A stretch of DNA of 64,000 bases from Heliocidaris tuberculata (lineage: Eukaryota; Echinodermata; Echinoidea; Camarodonta; Echinometridae): positions 8,054,515 through 8,118,514 of the forward strand of contig CM046833.1 in NCBI GenBank assembly GCA_025618425.1, read 5' to 3'. Under the pieces are notes generated by a model. That model saw nothing but the letters and a program-made list of their open reading frames with translations, searched no databases and was not told where the DNA came from. Below, in pieces: positions 27,701-36,072 of the stretch (the first letter of the stretch is position 1; each line of letters begins with the position of its first letter). Both the position numbers and the translations under genes were made by a program.

Positions 27701-28492
27701 CACTATTCATGTAATGTATCTGATTTCAGTTTATATTTTATTTTATTTTATATTTTTTTATTTCATTTTATCTTTTTTCTATTTTAATTCCTTTCATTAT
27801 TTTATACGTGCACCGTTATTTTTGATTATCATGAGATTGAAACGTTAACATGCAGGTTTCAGGCATTGAATTTTACTGCAACCATTCAATATTTCATCAT
27901 TAAAAATCAAAATAAATAAAGACTAGAAATCACGTTAAAATTTAATTTATATGAAGCGCCCTCTTAAGACTGATAAAATAAATTGGATATTCTATTGCGA
28001 CTACATCTTGAATTTTAATTTCCCTACCACTGAAGTTTATGATCAGCTCCACGACCCTGCCCCCCCCCCCTTTTTACATTTGCAGTTGACATGTTTTTAC
28101 AGCTAAAGGGTTTTTCGATATTTAAAGGATTTTAATGGTCAGGAAACCTCACAGACGCATCTCATAATAACTGATCTTACATAGGTGCATTATGCAAGCA
28201 ATGAGTTTTTACATTTGGGGTTGACATGTTATGACATTTGAGGTAAAAATGGAAATGTTTACATTTGCAGGTGAAATGTTTTTACATTAGTGGCTAAACA
28301 AATTTTTACATTTGTGGGCGATCTTTTTTTTTAATATATATATATTTGTGGTTATTTTTACAATTGTGGTTGACATGTTATGACATGTGTGGTTATTCTC
28401 ACATTTGCAGGTGCAATGTTTTTACATTTGTTGTTATATTTACATTTGTGGTAAATTTTTACATCTGTGGGCTCTACATACAGCCCCCCCCC

Positions 28493-28523
<31 letters not shown>

Positions 28524-29236
28524 GTACACACGTGTCATAAAACCTCTGGAAAAAAAGGGTTCGAAAAATGTTATTGATGAGTGAAATCAAATCAGCCCCC
28601 CCCCCCCCCCCCCATTTTCAAAAACGGTCCGCGGCCCCTGGGTACAATGTCCGGTTGTTGTAAAATGCGATTCTACGGGCAGTGGCGTATATACGGATTA
28701 TGGCGCCCAGAGCAACCATTGAATTCCCCCCCCCCCCCCCCCCCTTCGAGCCAAAACGTATCTAAGTTAGTGTACAAGCTAGGGAGCAAAGCCACCGAGG
28801 TGGCCTATGGGCGAAAATTTGAAAACTCTGAGTTTAACGGAATTTTTATTTACTTGTTTACTACTCATCTCTACATTTTCAATTCCGAAGGAGAACTTAC
28901 ATATATATATATATATATATATATGATTTTTTTTTTTTTTTTTTTTTTTTTGGACCAACGGTTTTCTGTTCACTCCTTTCTCAAATTGGGAACAACAATT
29001 AACGAAAGCCGTTGAGAATTAACCCAGGAATTTAGCAAAGCAACCGAAGCCGAAATTGGGGAGAAATATTTATTAAGAGCTAGATGAAACTTGCATTATA
29101 GCAAGGCAACGAGATATTTTTATTTTTCACATTTTGAACCCTATAAAAATGTTATTTAAAAACAACATAGTATACTGGGGTGCAAAATAAGGAGATCCTG
29201 TAGCAACATTACAATGCGAGGGAGCAAAGAGACCAA

Positions 29237-29306
<70 letters not shown>

Positions 29307-32114
29307 GCATTTTAAAGTCTATAAATGGATTTGTAATGCATTTACCATGCGGATTGGTGGAGCATAAGGATTATGTTTTTTCTTCCTTTTCTTTACTTTT
29401 TCTTTCTCTCTTTTGGGCTTTTCCGCCCCTTCAAGTGCAGGCCGGGGGCACGTGCCCCCTACCCCCCCCCCCCCCCCGTAGATACGCCACTGCCTACGGG
29501 TTTGTTTATGCTCACGATGATAGCAGGCCTAAAAGAATTAAGAATTACCTTTCTTCCATTTAAAACAGAATGTGATAATGGCCATAATGACTACAGTAAT
29601 TAGTAGCAGGGACAAGGCACCCCCGATGATAGACCACGGTGAGATCTGCAGTGGAGTTTTTGTACCTCCTATTCATGTATGTCAAAACAGGGATATGATT
29701 ATAAATAGTACAATCTTTAACTCTTTGTATGCCACATAAAAACTCTTCTATTGGAAAAGAAACAAAGAAATACATAAAGAAATTAAAAGAAGATAGAGAG
29801 AAGAAAAACAAAGAAATACATAACGAAATTAAAAGAAGATAGAGAGAAGAAAAACAAAGAAATACATTAAGAAAAAAGACAGAAAGAAGAAAAACAAAGA
29901 AATACATAATAAAAAAGACAGATAGAGGAAAAACAAAGGAATATATAAGAAGAAGAAGACAAGAGAGAAAAAAAAACAAAGAAATACTGTAGTACTGCTG
30001 CCACGCCAGCCGTGTTGGTCATCATACACACGTGGATACTGGACAAACAACGATTGTCATTACATCTATCAGGCGTTCTTTTCAGCTGCTTGCAAAAAAA
30101 TGATTTTGATTGATTTATAGAAAAATGGCATGGGGAAGAAAATTCGGCGAGAATAGATTGATCAAGTATGATTTTTTTTCTTTAAAGGTATCGTATTTTG
30201 CAGCCGTCCCTGTAGATTTAAAGATTGAGAACGCATCTTGGAATCCTTCGTGCCTTCTCCATTCACATAGGGTTTGCGTGCAAATTATCTTGCACAGTGG
30301 AGCGCGGAGAGTGATCTCCTGGTAATCGATTAACTATTTTGATATCAATTTATTACGGGTTTGCGTTATAACGGTTTTGCGTGATTTTACTACACTGGTC
30401 GAGTTTCAATGCCAAAGTCATGAAACATTAAAGTTATATCATTCTTCTTTAAATGAGAGATATATTCTGTTAAAGCCTATGTACAGTTTTTGGAGCAAAA
30501 AGTAAATTGGAAAGATACGTATTGAATCTAGTCTCATGTTGTTCTCCTTGTATCAAAAGATGTTTGCACGATATTATTTTGGGATACCATCCATGATTTC
30601 CGGTGAATTTTATTGTAAATATCTATAGGGAACGCATCACGACAATGTACTGCCCTACGCTAGGACCTGTCCACCCCTACGGCTCCCCGCTCATCAATCT
30701 CGGGGCTTCGCATGGAGATAGCACGTGTGCCACTGCGTGTGTGGTATATACACACAATCCTCGTAGGTTTTGCACGCGTTTATAGTGCATAGTGCACGCT
30801 GCTGTTGTTTTGCATCCCTGGCCCGGTATGACATTTTTGTTGCCTCTCATTTGTTTAATATTCAACTTTAGAAGGCAAAATCTTCACAGCATGTTAGTAT
30901 TACTAGTGTTTTGCTATATATCAACAAAAATCAAAGAAATATTTTTTTAGGGCTTACCGAAACTTACATTTAAGGAATTATCACAGTGACATTAATGTTT
31001 ATGGTATCATTCTCTTACCGTAAGTAGTATTGATTTCGGTTGCAATCAATGAAGTTGTTATACCTAAAGAACTTGTCGTGGTTGTATCGATAGATGATTT
31101 ACTTTTCGCCTGAGATTCTGGGGAAAGATTTATCAATAAATGACTTATATAATATAGAGAACTGTCATCCCGTAATAATTTTGTTTCTCTCTCGTTTTAT
31201 TTTACAGTGAACTTTAAGTAACGAAAGCTGAAAAAGCATTTCGCATTTCTTTATGATATTTGATTAATCTAATTGACAGTAACTATGAATCAACCTCCTA
31301 TTGCTCAATTTACGTTTAACGTTGGAATCTGCCACGAAGAGGTTTTTGAAATTTGTGCACATTTTTGTACATGTACTGGTTTAAAAAACAGGCTTATTTA
31401 TCCAGCTGACAGTGGGAATTTCCTTTTATAAAACATAGCCTATTGAAATAAGTTACTTAAACTTACCGACTTATTTCACCGACACTTTGTAATCGTTAAA
31501 AAGGGGGATTATTAAATTACAATTATATTTCATTCTTCAGTCTAAACGTAATAACCATGTTGTGGAAGTCATGTTCTTTTACTTTTTTTATGAAATGTTG
31601 TTCAAAAAGCCTGCCTGTTTAATAACATACTCTTTGTATAATTTTTATGTTTCTGCCTCTATAATTGAATTGCCCTTTCTCTTCAATAAAATGTTCATGG
31701 TTTTATACATGTAAAAGTAGAAAAGAAATAAAAGATTTTATACCCATACATAAATAAGACTCTGCCATTAAAAGTAATGGTACGCCCTTAACAAAATATT
31801 GTTTGTTTTAAATTTTAACTTATTCATAATTTAAAAGGTAAAAAATGTAAGGATAAACTATTGATTTGATTATTCTTTTTTTAATAACTGTAAGTATTAG
31901 ATTATTATGCTTATGATTTATATTTCGAACTACGTCAGGATGAAAGAATAATTCTTTGCACTCTCGGATTTGATAAATCGAAAAGAGCGCACTGCAGTTT
32001 ATCACATATTGAACGAATGCTTTGGGAACTCCGCAATACAACAAGAAAAAAATAGTGCATAAAAGCGAGTTTGAATTTGACTCTTTTTTTTTCAATCTGA
32101 CCCCCCCCCCAAAA

Positions 32115-32146
<32 letters not shown>

Positions 32147-35100
32147 CATATTATTCGGCATGTGCAGTGACTGAAGTTGTAAACTTTGTGTAAGTATATC
32201 TTCTGTTATCGATATGTTTTTAATATTTGAAGTACAGGCTTTCATTCAATAATGTTATGCATAATATTATGATCGTGCTTGCAAAAGCTTATGTTTGATT
32301 TATTGTCAATAGTCTATTATCTTGTGCAAAAAATGGAATGATTTTAAAATTTTGCAAATATTCTAACATGTAAATATACTTGTGTATGGTATCTTACCTC
32401 GATTATTGTGAAGCTGTGATTTTTAAAATGGAAGTAATAAAACAATCTTCCATACTAGCAGAATTTCTTTCCATACATATCAGAAAAAAAAATATATAAG
32501 CAGAGTGATGTTGCCTTACTTTGTGTGGTGAAATCCATTGTCAATGTTCTTACTTGGAACATCAATTAAGATGGATGTCTGAATTTCCGATGGTGGTTTC
32601 GTTTTGCACGTCAGTTCTTTTCCGTTGTCAGCCTCTGTTGGTACAAATGATATTGTCACAAATGGTACGAACAGACTATATGTCTCATTCATCTTCTCCT
32701 CGCCATGTACCTGTGAGCAATTTTGCCATCCTGCTGGGGCGTTCCATTCCAACCTGACCGCTGGTTTGACCGATGTATTGGTTTGACATTTTAATGTCGT
32801 GCTATTGCCCGCCCTGACGCTGAATGACCCATTCAATATTGATGCTTCATCTTCAAGTTTAGTCACAGTCAGACCTTCTGGTGGCACTGTATTAAATATG
32901 TAGAAAAAAAAAATTCTGTATAACCTCATAATCAAAGGTAATTTTCTTCATTATCTTTCAAATTATGCAATGTGCAATTATGCAGTTATGCAATGTGAAT
33001 CAGTATTTTAACAGAATTGGGAGGGGGGGGGGGGTTAAATCTAATTCTAGATTTACAGTTGTTCAGGAAATCTTTTAAAACATATACTCTGTCATCCATT
33101 ATACGATTTTCTATTTTTAGGGTAAACCAACATGTTCATAAAAGGTTACCATTGTCTTCCATCTTGTATTCCATAGTGTGGTGTTTCATTTGGTCACCAC
33201 AACAAATTTTCACCAATTTAAAGGTCAGTATTTGCCATTAAGCACTTATATTTTTTTTTCCATTCCTAATTGGTGATTGAAAAAAAAATCTCAAATCCCC
33301 CTCCCCCTTTTCAAGGAATCCCTATTTTTTCTATTTCCCAATTTCCTTTGTTCCGAATGTTTCTCTTTTGCGTTCTTGAGTACTGAGCATATCTGTTTGT
33401 TAGCTTTTTTATGCGGGTTTATCTCTTCTTCAATTTATTTCTCTTCTTTATTTTGTCATTTTTATCGACATTTTATGCTAAAGTGATAGGTTTTCCTAAA
33501 CGTGATAATTTTGCTATATATAAAAATTTGTTCGAACTATTACTATAGTAGGTAATATTCTTTCGATTACATTGTTAAAATTACCATATTACATAGCAAT
33601 CACGGACGAAAGAAAGACTATAAAAAAAAAAACCCCAAAACATACATTTTTTTTCACATTATCTTGATTTCGTTGAACAATTGACAACAAACTAAAGAAT
33701 ACAGGCTGTCTGTGAACAGTCTGTGAATAATACGCGAATCGATCTAACACCCCCTTCAGTGAAACCTACTGACCAATGTTCGACCAATCTAGCATCATTG
33801 TCATTATTTGTTGTTAAAGTGGATGTTCTTTTAATGTTCGCCAAAAAAAAAAAAAAAAAAAACCAAATTATGACTAACAATTTGTCAACTCTCTTGTAAC
33901 TATTCTGCAATTATTCTCAAAAAAATCAGTGTATTAATAAATAACCAAATATTCTGTAATAAATTAATGTTCAACTATTCTTCAACTATTCGTCCATTTC
34001 TGGAGGGGCGAATAGTTGAATAATAGTTGATGACCAAAAAGAACGTTGGCAGACTAATTGAATAATGGCTAATGACTGTTATTTAATAAGGCCAATTAAT
34101 TTGTCATGTCATGTTCACCAAAGGTTCTTCAACATTTTGAACATGTTTTTAAAAAAAGTGAACGTCGGCGTACGTTTGCTGCATAATAATTCTGGCGAAT
34201 GACTAAAAATGCCTATTCGCCGCATTTGCCAACTATTTGCAACCCAAGTGAGATATCCTCTTTAGGCATAAAAAATGCAACTACACTTTGGAAACCACAA
34301 TAATTTTATGTTCTTTAAGCATGAACTTTTCTGCATGTATTTGTAGGTAAATGTGCCTGTAAAACACTATTTTTGTTGGGGGGGGGGGGAATTGACGGTT
34401 TATCGTGTTTTTCCTGGGGAAAAAAAATCTTTTTTAATATTCTATCTTTTATGCAAAATATATATCTATGTATATGTAAAGAACATTGGCATACTAATTG
34501 AATAATGGCTCATTACTGTTATTTAATAAGGCCAATTAATTTGTTATGTCATGTTCACCAAAGGTTCTTCAACATTTTGAACTTGTTTTAAAAACATGAA
34601 GGTCGGCATAAGTTTGCTGCATAATAATTCTGGCGAATGACTGAGATGTCTATTCGCCGCATTTGCCAACTATTCGCAACCCAAGTGAGATATCCTCTTT
34701 AGGCATTATAAATGCAACTACACTTTGGAAACCATAATAATTTTATGTTCTTTAAGCATGAACTTTTTCCCATGCATGTATTAGTAGGTGAATATTGCCT
34801 GTCTAAACACTATTTTTTGTCACGGGGGGTGGACGGTTTGTCGTGTTTTTCCTGAAAAAAAAGCTTTTTTAATATTCTATTTTTTATGCAAAATATATAT
34901 CTATGTATATATAAATGCACGATTAAGGAACAAATACACATTTGATTAAAGCATGAAACGAATTTAATATCGAATATGTATGTGTGTGTGTGTGGCAATT
35001 TGGAATAGATGCCGCTTTATCAATTATTCTAAGCATGTCTGTGGCATTTTCCCAGAAAACAGGAAAGGTAAATTATAAATAATATCATAATAAAAACCGA

Positions 35101-35894
35101 CAGAAAATAAAAGACAACTTACCGATCACAGTTAGATTGAAAGAGCTCTCTCTAAAACCAAGTGAACTCTGCATTTCACAATGATAGTCATTTTCATCCT
35201 TCAAAGACACTGTAGGTATTTTGAGGATGCTCTCGTATATATCTTTAACAATCAAAGCATGGTAGTCATGAGGAATGCTGCAATTTTGTCCAGTACAAAG
35301 AAAAATGAGTGTTTTTTCCTGGTTTTTTTTCCATGTAATAGCGTCTAACGTCTGATTTGATGATGAACCGCTGCAGTTAAATTCAGCGCTCATTCCAATA
35401 AGGGCAACAACATGTATTTCCTGTACGTCCATAGAAGCTGAAAAGTAAACAGTATGTCACTATTTCAACAATAAAATCCAATATGATATCAGATAAGAAC
35501 CCCCCGCCCCCTCCCTTTTGATATCAGGAATACAAGAAATATAAACAAGAAATAACGAACGACTAAATGTATTTAGAGCCTACAACGAAAACAAAAATCT
35601 TATACAATGGGAAATAATGTCCCCACGTTAATCGTTTAAAAATCATTTTTATTTCAAAAGAATGTTATTCAATAGATATAACAAATAACAATTCTTTATT
35701 GGGTTGCAATTTCATAACTTTAACAAAATCGTAAAGGTCACCTAAACAATGACTTGGCATGATGAATCACATCATGAAACACGATGCAAAAGTTGTACGG
35801 ACGCTTTTGTGGTAGATATTGACAAATTAACGATGTACTTACAAACAACGGTGATGCCTACGGACATTATAGCAAAAAGTGTAGACCTGTTCAT
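9669..35894 (-). CDS. Ig-superfamily receptor, 11 exons, tail with repeated EYA(V/I)V tyrosine motifs
   Basis: This is a predicted single-pass type I membrane receptor of 517 aa. Coding parts (minus strand, in order) are 35894-35843, 35437-35123, 32886-32554, 31117-31019, 29668-29549, 24818-24583, 12065-11973, 11431-11357, 10728-10630, 10395-10327 and 9731-9669. All introns are GT-AG. Exons 2-5 are symmetrical phase 1-1, exon 6 is 1-0 and exons 7-10 are 0-0, so the frame stays open throughout. Order: signal peptide (1-17), V-like Ig (Cys39, Trp53, Cys104), second Ig (Cys156, Trp170, Cys216), Ser/Thr stalk, TM helix (about 279-302), Pro-rich region, then Tyr motifs at 373, 409, 419, 449, 477 and 506. 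The repeated YxxV motifs suggest kinase/SH2 signalling, either inhibitory or adaptor type. The exact family is not identified. The least certain junction is the exon 5 acceptor. Introns are rich in transposons. Confidence 0.75.
10327..10395 (-). CDS. Ig receptor exon 10: EYAVV motif
   Basis: The exon is 69 nt, phase 0-0, with acceptor 'cttcctttaaag' and donor AAG/GTAACC. It encodes AEYAVVSKPDDKKRCQSEVR. Its first codons match exon 8 nearly base for base (GCTGAATATGCT), supporting duplication of the exon 7-8 cassette to give 9-10. Confidence 0.8.
10630..10728 (-). CDS. Ig receptor exon 9: KYFVV and PHVF
   Basis: The exon is 99 nt, phase 0-0, with acceptor 'tttctttgcag' and donor TTG/GTAATT. 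It encodes EIDDEMKYFVVNRSIPTERG (Tyr449 in a YxxV context) and then PVPHVFTETRSGL. The second half is the counterpart of exon 7, with Phe467 where exon 7 has Tyr409. Confidence 0.75.
11357..11431 (-). CDS. Ig receptor exon 8: EYAIV motif
   Basis: The exon is 75 nt, phase 0-0, with acceptor 'ccctggaag' and donor AAG/GTTAAT, a weaker donor. It encodes AEYAIVDRQTDRRKGDD and onward. Tyr419 is followed at +3 by Val, an SH2-ligand-like YxxV. The charged remainder resembles exon 10. Confidence 0.75.
11973..12065 (-). CDS. Ig receptor exon 7: PHVY cytoplasmic exon
   Basis: The exon is 93 nt, phase 0-0, with acceptor 'ttttttttccag' and donor TTG/GTAAGT. It encodes a Lys/Arg-rich run (VVKKTSKKR) followed by NVPHVYKSSTQGL (Tyr409). 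Its C-terminal half matches exon 9 (PVPHVFTETRSGL), including the Gly-Leu at the splice boundary, which argues for exon duplication. Confidence 0.7.
12470..12812 (-). mobile_element. tRNA-derived SINE
   Basis: On the minus strand the head contains a perfect-style Pol III A box (TGGCTTAGTCGG, 12098 region complement at 12787-12798) and B box (GGTTCGAATCC at 12744-12754), correctly ordered and spaced. The cloverleaf is not complete enough for a working tRNA, and about 270 bp of non-tRNA body follows, so this is a SINE. It lies in intron 6 of the receptor gene. Confidence 0.75.
13313..13576 (-). CDS. Unidentified 87-codon terminal-exon-like ORF
   Basis: A good acceptor (gctcattttctaactag) precedes an 87-codon frame ending in TAA, starting SILFRPDRPVIETVRGDILD and ending IDDDVIILHHPDWPKD. 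Codon use is GC-richer than the surroundings, as in real coding sequence. I do not recognise the family. The start phase is 0, the same phase left by receptor exon 6, so it could be an alternative last exon. It could equally be a retroposed gene piece, because 'gatcaataaaatgaatctg' and AATCTG repeats on the same strand near 13100-13140 look like a retroelement-type 3' end. Confidence 0.4.
   Translation of the reverse strand, partial: SILFRPDRPVIETVRGDILDLTAQWFSKHSLRYTGFSPPELWERVVRCVRTTSAAFLCDELFPGFGNRLKQIDDDVIILHHPDWPKD
13800..14940. repeat. Pyrimidine tract and scattered CTAGATCTAG palindromes
   Basis: 13820-14105 is TTC/TCC-rich on the plus strand. From about 13970 to 14935 the hexamer AGATCT and its extension CTAGATCTAG recur many times (for example 14028-14042, 14168-14179, 14237-14247, 14442-14457), far above what base composition would suggest. 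No coding content is seen. Confidence 0.6.
14270..14395. mobile_element. 126 bp MITE, TIR GGGCCTGTAACATAAAG
   Basis: The ends are exact inverted repeats (gggcctgtaacataaag and its complement), and the inner part is also palindromic (acgattgatatcaatcgt). TAG flanks both ends, consistent with a 3 bp target duplication. No ORF. Confidence 0.8.
15890..17270 (+). repeat. X-box-bearing satellite array, forward arm
   Basis: About four copies of a ~355 bp unit. Each has 'gctaggaccctcagct', a 'ggtgggcgtggcc' phrase and two RFX X-box-like palindromes about 180 bp apart. One is GTTACTATGGTAAC-like (16175, 16535, 16891) and the other GTTGCTATGGAAAC-like (15995, 16351, 16709, 17061). The site at 16891-16904 (GTTACCATGGTAAC) fits GTNRCC-N2-RGYAAC exactly. 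The array lies in intron 6 of the receptor gene and is repeated inverted at 18390-19800. Confidence 0.8.
17290..17512 (-). mobile_element. tRNA-derived SINE between the inverted satellite arms
   Basis: On the minus strand a degraded A box and a B-box-like GGATTCGATCC (complement at 17439-17449) are followed by a body containing 'tgcccacatttg' and 'cgacccagatgt' phrases. The order and spacing fit a tRNA-derived SINE. It may be incomplete at both ends. Confidence 0.55.
17520..18390. other. Spacer between satellite arms
   Basis: AT-rich sequence with no recognised element. The minus-strand ORF at 17977-18261 has no domain I can name. Confidence 0.4.
18390..19800 (-). repeat. X-box-bearing satellite array, inverted arm
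   Basis: The same ~355 bp unit in reverse orientation ('agctgagggtcctagct' at 19050, 19405 and 19765). Exact GTTACCATGGTAAC palindromes occur at 18983-18996 and 19337-19350, with GTTGCTATGGAAAC-type complements near 18816, 19168 and 19518. A poly-G run at 19810-19830 closes the arm. Confidence 0.8.
19835..23400. other. Non-coding intron sequence, pyrimidine-rich at 21100-21800
   Basis: 21110-21800 is strongly C/T-biased on the plus strand, with TA repeats (21056-21076), poly-T/poly-G (21383-21418) and CT runs. 22080-22180 carries palindromic 'gcgatccgattg/caatcggatc' phrases that look like a terminal-repeat fragment. Several open frames here are low-complexity artefacts. A plus-strand tail of 'ttgaa' repeats at 23320-23340 after 'aataaaacc' looks like the 3' end of a retroelement. 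Confidence 0.45.
23410..23622 (-). mobile_element. Probable tRNA-derived SINE
   Basis: On the minus strand TGGCCTATTTGG resembles an A box and AGGTTCAACCCTG a B box, about 35 bp apart, followed by an AT-rich body. The match is weaker than at 12.5-12.8 kb. Confidence 0.45.
23694..24525. mobile_element. Palindromic mariner-type MITE, TIR CAGTGCGTCCCAG, TA duplication
   Basis: Both ends read CAGTGCGTCCCAGAAAAAAC inward and are flanked by TA. The inverted arms are about 300 bp: the minus ORF at 23730-24074 and the plus ORF at 24235-24486 give near-identical peptides (both contain LTFSRFYPNLAQLSFY) simply because they are the two arms. The ends and TA target fit Tc1/mariner-type DNA transposons. 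No transposase is present. It lies just inside intron 6. Confidence 0.85.
24583..24818 (-). CDS. Ig receptor exon 6: proline-rich cytoplasmic region with first Tyr motif
   Basis: The exon is 236 nt, phase 1-0, with acceptor 'tttccctgacag' and donor CAGG/GTAAGT. It encodes a Pro-rich stretch with PxxP patterns (ALPPIPINQ, HPPSTGE, RPDIPERS) that could bind SH3 domains, then AEYASEGLPLG (Tyr373). A mariner-type element ends 58 bp from its donor side (24525). Confidence 0.75.
25255..28640. mobile_element. 3.4 kb element with long tandem-repeat inverted arms (fold-back-like)
   Basis: The outer ends are inverted: CATGGGCCGCGGAACCG at the left against the complement of CAGGGGCCGCGGACCG at the right. 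Inside them, 25315-25770 and 28065-28480 are arms made of many ~18-25 bp variants of 'cacaaatgtaaaaac', in opposite orientation. The arms extend to inner matches near 25890 and 28000 ('gatgtagtcacaatag' and complement). Poly-C/poly-G runs mark the arm edges (25281-25302, 25806-25821, 28061-28070). The ~2.1 kb middle has no long ORF. No clean target duplication is found. It lies in intron 5. Confidence 0.7.
26162..26660 (+). repeat. Dispersed repeat, copy A (direct repeat with 30473-30962)
   Basis: About 490 bp, including 'tctcatgttg.tctccttgtatcaaaagatg', 'cacccc.acggctccccgc' and 'ggggcttcgcat', recurs in the same orientation about 4.3 kb downstream. No ORF is shared intact. Copy A sits inside the fold-back-like element. 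Confidence 0.75.
28680..29492. mobile_element. hAT-like non-autonomous element, TIR CAGTGGCGTATATACGG
   Basis: The left end CAGTGGCGTATATACGG pairs with a right end whose complement is CAGTGGCGTATCTACGG. The flanks are tctacggg (28672-28679) and cctacggg (29493-29500), an 8 bp duplication with one mismatch, the hallmark of hAT. The inside is low-complexity (poly-C, TA runs, poly-T), with no transposase. It lies in intron 5. Confidence 0.8.
29549..29668 (-). CDS. Ig receptor exon 5: transmembrane helix
   Basis: The exon encodes TPLQISPWSIIGGALSLLLI, then a further hydrophobic run (TVVIMAIITFCF) and a KWKK stop-transfer cluster. The donor is AAAG/GTAATT. The acceptor chosen, 'catgaatag' at 29669-29670, has a weak pyrimidine tract but gives the required phase 1. 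The stronger-looking 'ctgcag' 24 nt downstream would break frame with exon 4. The transmembrane segment is clear, the exact 5' boundary less so. Confidence 0.7.
29757..29985. repeat. A/G-rich minisatellite in intron 4
   Basis: Four to five copies of a ~45 bp unit containing 'aacaaagaaatacata' and 'agaagatagagagaag', with later copies shortened. It lies 90 bp upstream (in gene sense) of the transmembrane exon and could reduce the strength of the exon 5 acceptor region. Confidence 0.75.
30473..30962 (+). repeat. Dispersed repeat, copy B
   Basis: Counterpart of 26162-26660 in the same orientation. Copy B is not in the fold-back-like element, so the repeat is likely an independent element or was captured by that element. 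It lies in intron 4 of the receptor gene. Confidence 0.75.
31019..31117 (-). CDS. Ig receptor exon 4: Ser/Thr-rich stalk
   Basis: This 99 nt phase 1-1 exon follows 'tttccccag' and ends TACG/GTAAGA. It encodes a Thr/Ser-rich segment (SSIDTTTTSSLGITTSLIAT), typical of a mucin-like membrane-proximal stalk likely to be O-glycosylated. The exact phase match to both neighbours supports it as a real exon. Confidence 0.75.
31120..32550. other. Intron 3 of the Ig receptor
   Basis: AT-rich with poly-C/poly-A and TA runs at 32100-32145. No element is recognised and no further stalk exon is seen. Confidence 0.45.
32554..32886 (-). CDS. Ig receptor exon 3: second immunoglobulin domain
   Basis: The exon is 333 nt, phase 1-1. 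The acceptor follows a poly-pyrimidine tract (ttttttctacatatttaatacag) and the donor is CCAA/GTAAGA. The domain has STTLKC (Cys156), RLEWNAP (Trp170) and PTEADNGKELTCK (Cys216), the pattern of C2/I-type second domains in adhesion receptors of the nectin/CADM/Siglec style. A second donor-like site 23 nt further on (AAA/GTAAGG) would change phase, so I prefer the first. Confidence 0.85.
33975..34030. repeat. Small hairpin at a duplication edge
   Basis: 'caactattcttcaactattcg' and 'cgaatagttgaataatagttg' form an inverted repeat with an approximately 15 bp loop. It sits immediately before the 440 bp tandem duplication. Confidence 0.7.
34041..34913 (+). repeat. 440 bp tandem duplication in intron 2
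   Basis: The block starting 'gaacgttggcagactaattg' at 34041 repeats at 34481 ('gaacattggcatactaattg') and stays alignable to the end of each copy ('atatatatctatgtatat'). The copies differ by scattered substitutions and a shortened poly-G run, so it is a true sequence duplication of some age. Confidence 0.85.
35123..35437 (-). CDS. Ig receptor exon 2: V-like immunoglobulin domain
   Basis: The exon is 315 nt, phase 1-1, with a good acceptor (tttacttttcag) and donor (CG/GTAAGT). Residues 18-122 show the Ig pattern: FNC in strand B (Cys39), ITWKK in strand C (Trp53) and DENDYHC in strand F (Cys104, the usual D-x-Y-x-C form). Two further cysteines (65 and 70, in LCTGQNC) may form an extra loop disulphide. 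Several N-x-S/T sites are present. One domain per phase-1 exon is typical of Ig-superfamily genes. Confidence 0.85.
35843..35894 (-). CDS. Ig receptor exon 1: start codon and signal peptide
   Basis: The exon encodes MNRSTLFAIMSVGITVV plus one base of the next codon, ending at a TTT/GTAAGT donor. The short basic start followed by a hydrophobic run fits a signal peptide. This ATG was chosen because it is the first in frame and joins exon 2 in phase 1. The bases just upstream are AT-rich (tttataataaaa), with no clear TATA box at a sensible distance, so the transcription start is unknown. Confidence 0.65.
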
Positions 35895-36072
35895 TTTTAT
35901 TATAAAATTGTGATCAGAAATATCCGTAATGTAAATTTGTTAATGTGTGGCTTCCACGCTCAGATACGACAGATTAACTTTAATGACACAGAAGCTTACA
36001 CGTTAGTAAGGAACTAAATTCAAATAGCCTAAGCTGGACGGGAGATGGCGCAGTAATAGAAGAGCTTGCTAT

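Noticed and set aside
25315..28480. CRISPR-like array
   Set aside because: The short repeats are degenerate, have no regular spacers, and lie in inverted arms of a eukaryotic-type element.
29560..29668. Acceptor at 'ctgcag' for the transmembrane exon
   Set aside because: It would put the hydrophobic frame out of phase with exon 4; the upstream 'gaatag' site keeps frame.
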